This document shows, piece by piece, positions 60,940 to 64,000 of a DNA stretch of 64,000 bases. The stretch spans positions 2,852,001 through 2,916,000 of the forward strand of contig RCSZ01000002.1 of the NCBI GenBank assembly GCA_014898425.1, read 5' to 3'. A program made the translations under genes and the position numbers. This DNA comes from Botryotinia globosa. Its lineage: Eukaryota > Ascomycota > Leotiomycetes > Helotiales > Sclerotiniaceae. Below the pieces are notes generated by a model. That model did not search any database, was not told the origin of the DNA, and saw only the letters and a list, made by a program, of their open reading frames with translations. How positions within the stretch are numbered: the stretch's first letter is position 1; every line of letters starts with the position of its first letter.

Positions 60940-62123
60940 TAATGATGTTGATGATAAACAAGAGGCATGGATTTCAGGCGTTCTTTTCCTTATATTTCTT
61001 TCCATTCTATTACTATAGTTTTATCAAATTCAATCTCGGGTTGGCAATGGTATGGCAATATGCACATCATGGTAAACGCATGTGGGCGGTGGCTATATTG
61101 GGAAACAATATTGTGGAGTAGCGAGATTATCCCTCGGTAGTTACTCTTGTATGAGCAATAATTATTCGTATAGAATTAATGCTTTAACCACTTGGATATC
61201 ATCTACTTGTTCATTGTAACACACAGCTGAATTATGACAAAGAAATTACTCCATGGCCATCTTCAATCCTAAAGCCAGAGCCAATCATGGAGAACTGTCA
61301 TTCTCGTAGCTCGCAAGCACAGCGATTTATAGACACACATGATCGACTTTGGGTGTTAAGCCAGCAATGTTCGATTCTTGGCTCGAGGCCGGGAAGGGTG
61401 CCGAAAAGCCTTCGGCGCATGAGCGTGTAATATGATTGGCTCATGTTAAGACACGAAAATCGTGGGGTAGCATCATTGAGAATTCTACAATTTAACTCCG
61501 AGACTCCAGAAATGTAGTTACAGAGTAACTTTGCATTATCCAAACGTTGGTGGATCATAACCAATGATCCGTTAATTTATCTTATCGTCCAACAGTTGGT
61601 CACCAACATTGCTTACATGGCTCAGCCCTAAAGGGGTATCCGGAGATTAGACCCTAGTAAATTTTGTTTCTCGTTTAACCATAAGCCTAAAGAACATGGG
61701 TCCCACTCGGACATAAAGCACTGAATGCCCATAGTTTGTCTTCCGGATTCTCCTTCAAGATCAGGTAATCATCAGGGACCTGTGTCGGATGCGAATCGGT
61801 AAGTCTGATTACGAACAATCCCGTGAGTACATGCGCTTGTACACTTCGCCGATAGTCAAGATCACTAAGCAATACCAACGCATGGAACCATGGGCCGGAT
61901 AATGCCTGGACCCAAACATGGAGGAGCGGCCCTGAGTTCAAAGATTATATAATGTGAGGGAAAAGCCATAGTAAATGCATGTTATTCAATATCAAATCAA
62001 CTTCCTCTTCTACTCTTCCCTCCAGCTTCTCAAGACATTCAAAAGCATCTATAACTTCACTTGAAATTCCAACTTTTCAAATCCATCATCAAATCATCTC
62101 CTTCTTCCCAAAATACAATCAAC
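60940..62123. other. Intergenic
   Basis: About 1.2 kb between regulator and alcohol dehydrogenase. The last 130 bp are CT-rich, a usual fungal leader. No gene seen. Confidence 0.45.
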
Positions 62124-63508
62124 ATGCCTACCTTCACAGTTTTCAAGGGCAGAGCAGATGGTACCCCCATCAAGAGCACCACCACTAAGCCAGAAGAGCT
62201 CAAAGGTGACAGCGTTTTGGTAAAGATTACCGCCTCCGGTGTTTGCGGAACAGATCTTCACTACGTTAGTCTATACTCCATTGCCACCCTTTGTCATTTG
62301 TTCTATAGCTAACCCCCCATCTAGAAAGGTGCCGACATGGTCCTTGGCCACGAAGGTGTTGGTATCGTTGAATCTGTCGGCCCTGATGCCAAATATCTCA
62401 AGAAAGGAGATCGTGTAGGATGGGGTTACGAGCACGATTCTTGTGGCCACTGCAATGAGTGTCTTACCGGAAACGAGGTTTTCTGTCCAGAACGTGCTCT
62501 TTACGGATATGCCAATCTTGATCAAGGATCATTTGCTTCCCACGCTATCTGGCGTGAGGCTTTCCTTTTCCCCACACCAGCCTCCATTCCTGATGAGTTT
62601 GCCGCTCCTTTACAATGTGGAGGTGCTACCACATTCTCTGCCCTCCAGGGCATCAAGAGCACTGATGTTGTTGCTGTGATGGGGGTTGGTGGATTGGGAC
62701 ATTTGGCTATTCAATTTGCTGCCAAGATGGGTTGCAGAGTTGTTGTGTTGAGTAGCTCGGACAAGAAGAAGGCTGAAGCCACCAAGCTCGGCGCACACGA
62801 GTTTATCGCTACCAAGGATGTGAAGGAACTCAAGGTTTCTAAACCCATCAACCGTCTCCTCGTTACCACTGCCGCTCAACCAAACTGGGAATTGATCCTC
62901 CCAATCATGGCACCTCGCTCCACCATCTACCCTTTGACAGTTTCTTTCCAGAACCTCGAGATCCCATACATGCCATTCCTTGTCGCTGGTATCAACATTC
63001 AAGGAAACCTTGTTGCAAACAGAAGTGCCCACAAGCAAATGTTGGACTTCGCTGCATTCCATGAAATTAAACCTATCGTTCAAACTTTCCCTATGACGGA
63101 GTCAGGTATCGCGGAGGCAATGGACAAATTGGACAAAGGACAAGTTTACTATAGGGCCGTTCTCTTGGCGCAGTAAGTGGAGCGCTTTGACTTTTCTTAC
63201 TGTTGATAGAGGGTTGGGTGAATGATTTGAATGAGAAATTGAAATGTACAAAAGCAAGAAAGATAGAAATACAAGATGATCCTACATTATATGGTCTTCT
63301 AGCTTAGAGACTTGTGAATTTGTGACTAACAATACTCTTCTCTCTTCATAGAATCATCGAGAAAGTCCTTCCTGGTGCCTCTCGTTCATCAACATCTTCA
63401 TCCACTACCCTCCGCAGTCGATTCACTTACAAGACTTGGTTACATTCCATTCTTTCCTCTTGCTCCCCCAAAAGCAAGAAGCCCAAGAAGAATGTTGAGA
63501 AGAAATGA
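62124..63508 (+). CDS. Zinc alcohol dehydrogenase (CAD-like) with optional spliced C-terminal tail
   Basis: Exons 62124-62264 and 62325-63176 give a 330-aa medium-chain dehydrogenase ending RAVLLAQ. It interconverts aldehydes and alcohols with NAD(P). Catalytic zinc ligands C41 (GVCGTDLHY), H56/E57 (LGHEGVG) and C145 (LQCGGATTF); structural zinc cysteines C87, C90, C93, C101; cofactor motif GVGGLGHLAIQFA from about 167. The stop TAA at 63174-63176 is inside a perfect donor GTAAGT (63173). An acceptor TTCATAG ends at 63351 after a branch-like GACTAAC and a pyrimidine tract; splicing this 179-nt intron keeps the final Q and adds 51 residues rich in Ser and Lys (ending SPKSKKPKKNVEKK) up to TGA at 63506-63508. 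The core enzyme is sure; use of the tail is a prediction. Confidence 0.85.
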
Positions 63509-64000
63509 ATTCGCTTGACAACTTTTCATTTCAATTTTCCCAGGTGCAGGTACATGTTGGGACGTGGAAGAAGTACCGTTTGTGATAGATACACGTTAAT
63601 ACCCCAGGTTGAATGTTTTGCTTTGTAGTAGATAAATCATAAGATATAGGACATAATAGAAACATTTTCTTGCATTTCGAGTGATATCCCTTTCTTGTCA
63701 CTATTCTCATTCTGAAACAGAAATGTCTATGATCTCTTACAACTGGCTGTGAGAATTCATCAGCACATCTAACAATTACGCTTGGGGCAAACATATCTTG
63801 CACTCTGAAGATGAGATTACTCTGTCACCGATTGAATTGAGACCCTACCCGAGATAACCCCATCTCCGTTGCGATCAGTTGCTGCCCACGAACCGTGTTC
63901 ATTGATCTACAGTCTAGCCCCCGAGCTCGTCGATGGAATTGAAGAGGAGACCGACAAACAAGAGCTTTTTCTTGAAGATTCAAGACTGTGCATCGGGCAC
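63509..64000. other. Window end, nothing recognised
   Basis: About 490 bp downstream of the alcohol dehydrogenase. A short minus frame (63803-63531) has no recognisable content. Confidence 0.45.

Overview
This 64 kb window is nuclear DNA of a filamentous ascomycete. The genes carry short introns of about 47-65 nt with GTAAGT-type donors and CTAAC-like branch sites. The products are typical of a plant-associated fungus: an endopolygalacturonase, a GH26-type mannanase, a secreted carboxylesterase, NRPS-like reductases, a GMC oxidoreductase and a Zn2Cys6 regulator. From memory of such proteins I lean to a leotiomycete of the Botrytis/Sclerotinia kind; this is inference, not proof. All gene models were built by hand from reading frames and splice signals.

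Left part (1-18 kb): the 3' two-thirds of an ABCC-type ABC transporter; a 4 kb gap; an endopolygalacturonase; VPS16 on the minus strand, divergent from a degenerate AAA+-like gene; a gap; a gene split by a TA-flanked miniature transposon; and a truncated F-box-like gene.

Middle part (18-40 kb): accessory, repeat-rich DNA. It holds four further TA-flanked insertions. One splits an NAD(P)-dependent reductase gene, one is a second copy of the miniature transposon nested in a degraded 2 kb element, and two are AT-rich MITE-like elements. Between them lie a GH26-type mannanase that meets the split reductase gene tail to tail with overlapping stop codons, a candidate small secreted protein, a lysozyme/transglycosylase-like secreted protein, a secreted Ser/Thr-rich protein and a type-B carboxylesterase. 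A dense cluster of perfect hairpins sits around 34-35 kb.

Right part (40-64 kb): a looser group of redox enzymes. Two adenylation-thiolation-reductase (carboxylic acid reductase-like) enzymes flank an aldo-keto reductase. A secreted GMC (aryl-alcohol-oxidase-like) oxidoreductase, a Zn2Cys6 regulator and a zinc alcohol dehydrogenase follow. Together they could interconvert acids, aldehydes and alcohols inside the cell while the secreted oxidase makes peroxide outside. The alcohol dehydrogenase stop codon lies inside a perfect splice donor, and splicing there would add a 51-residue basic tail.
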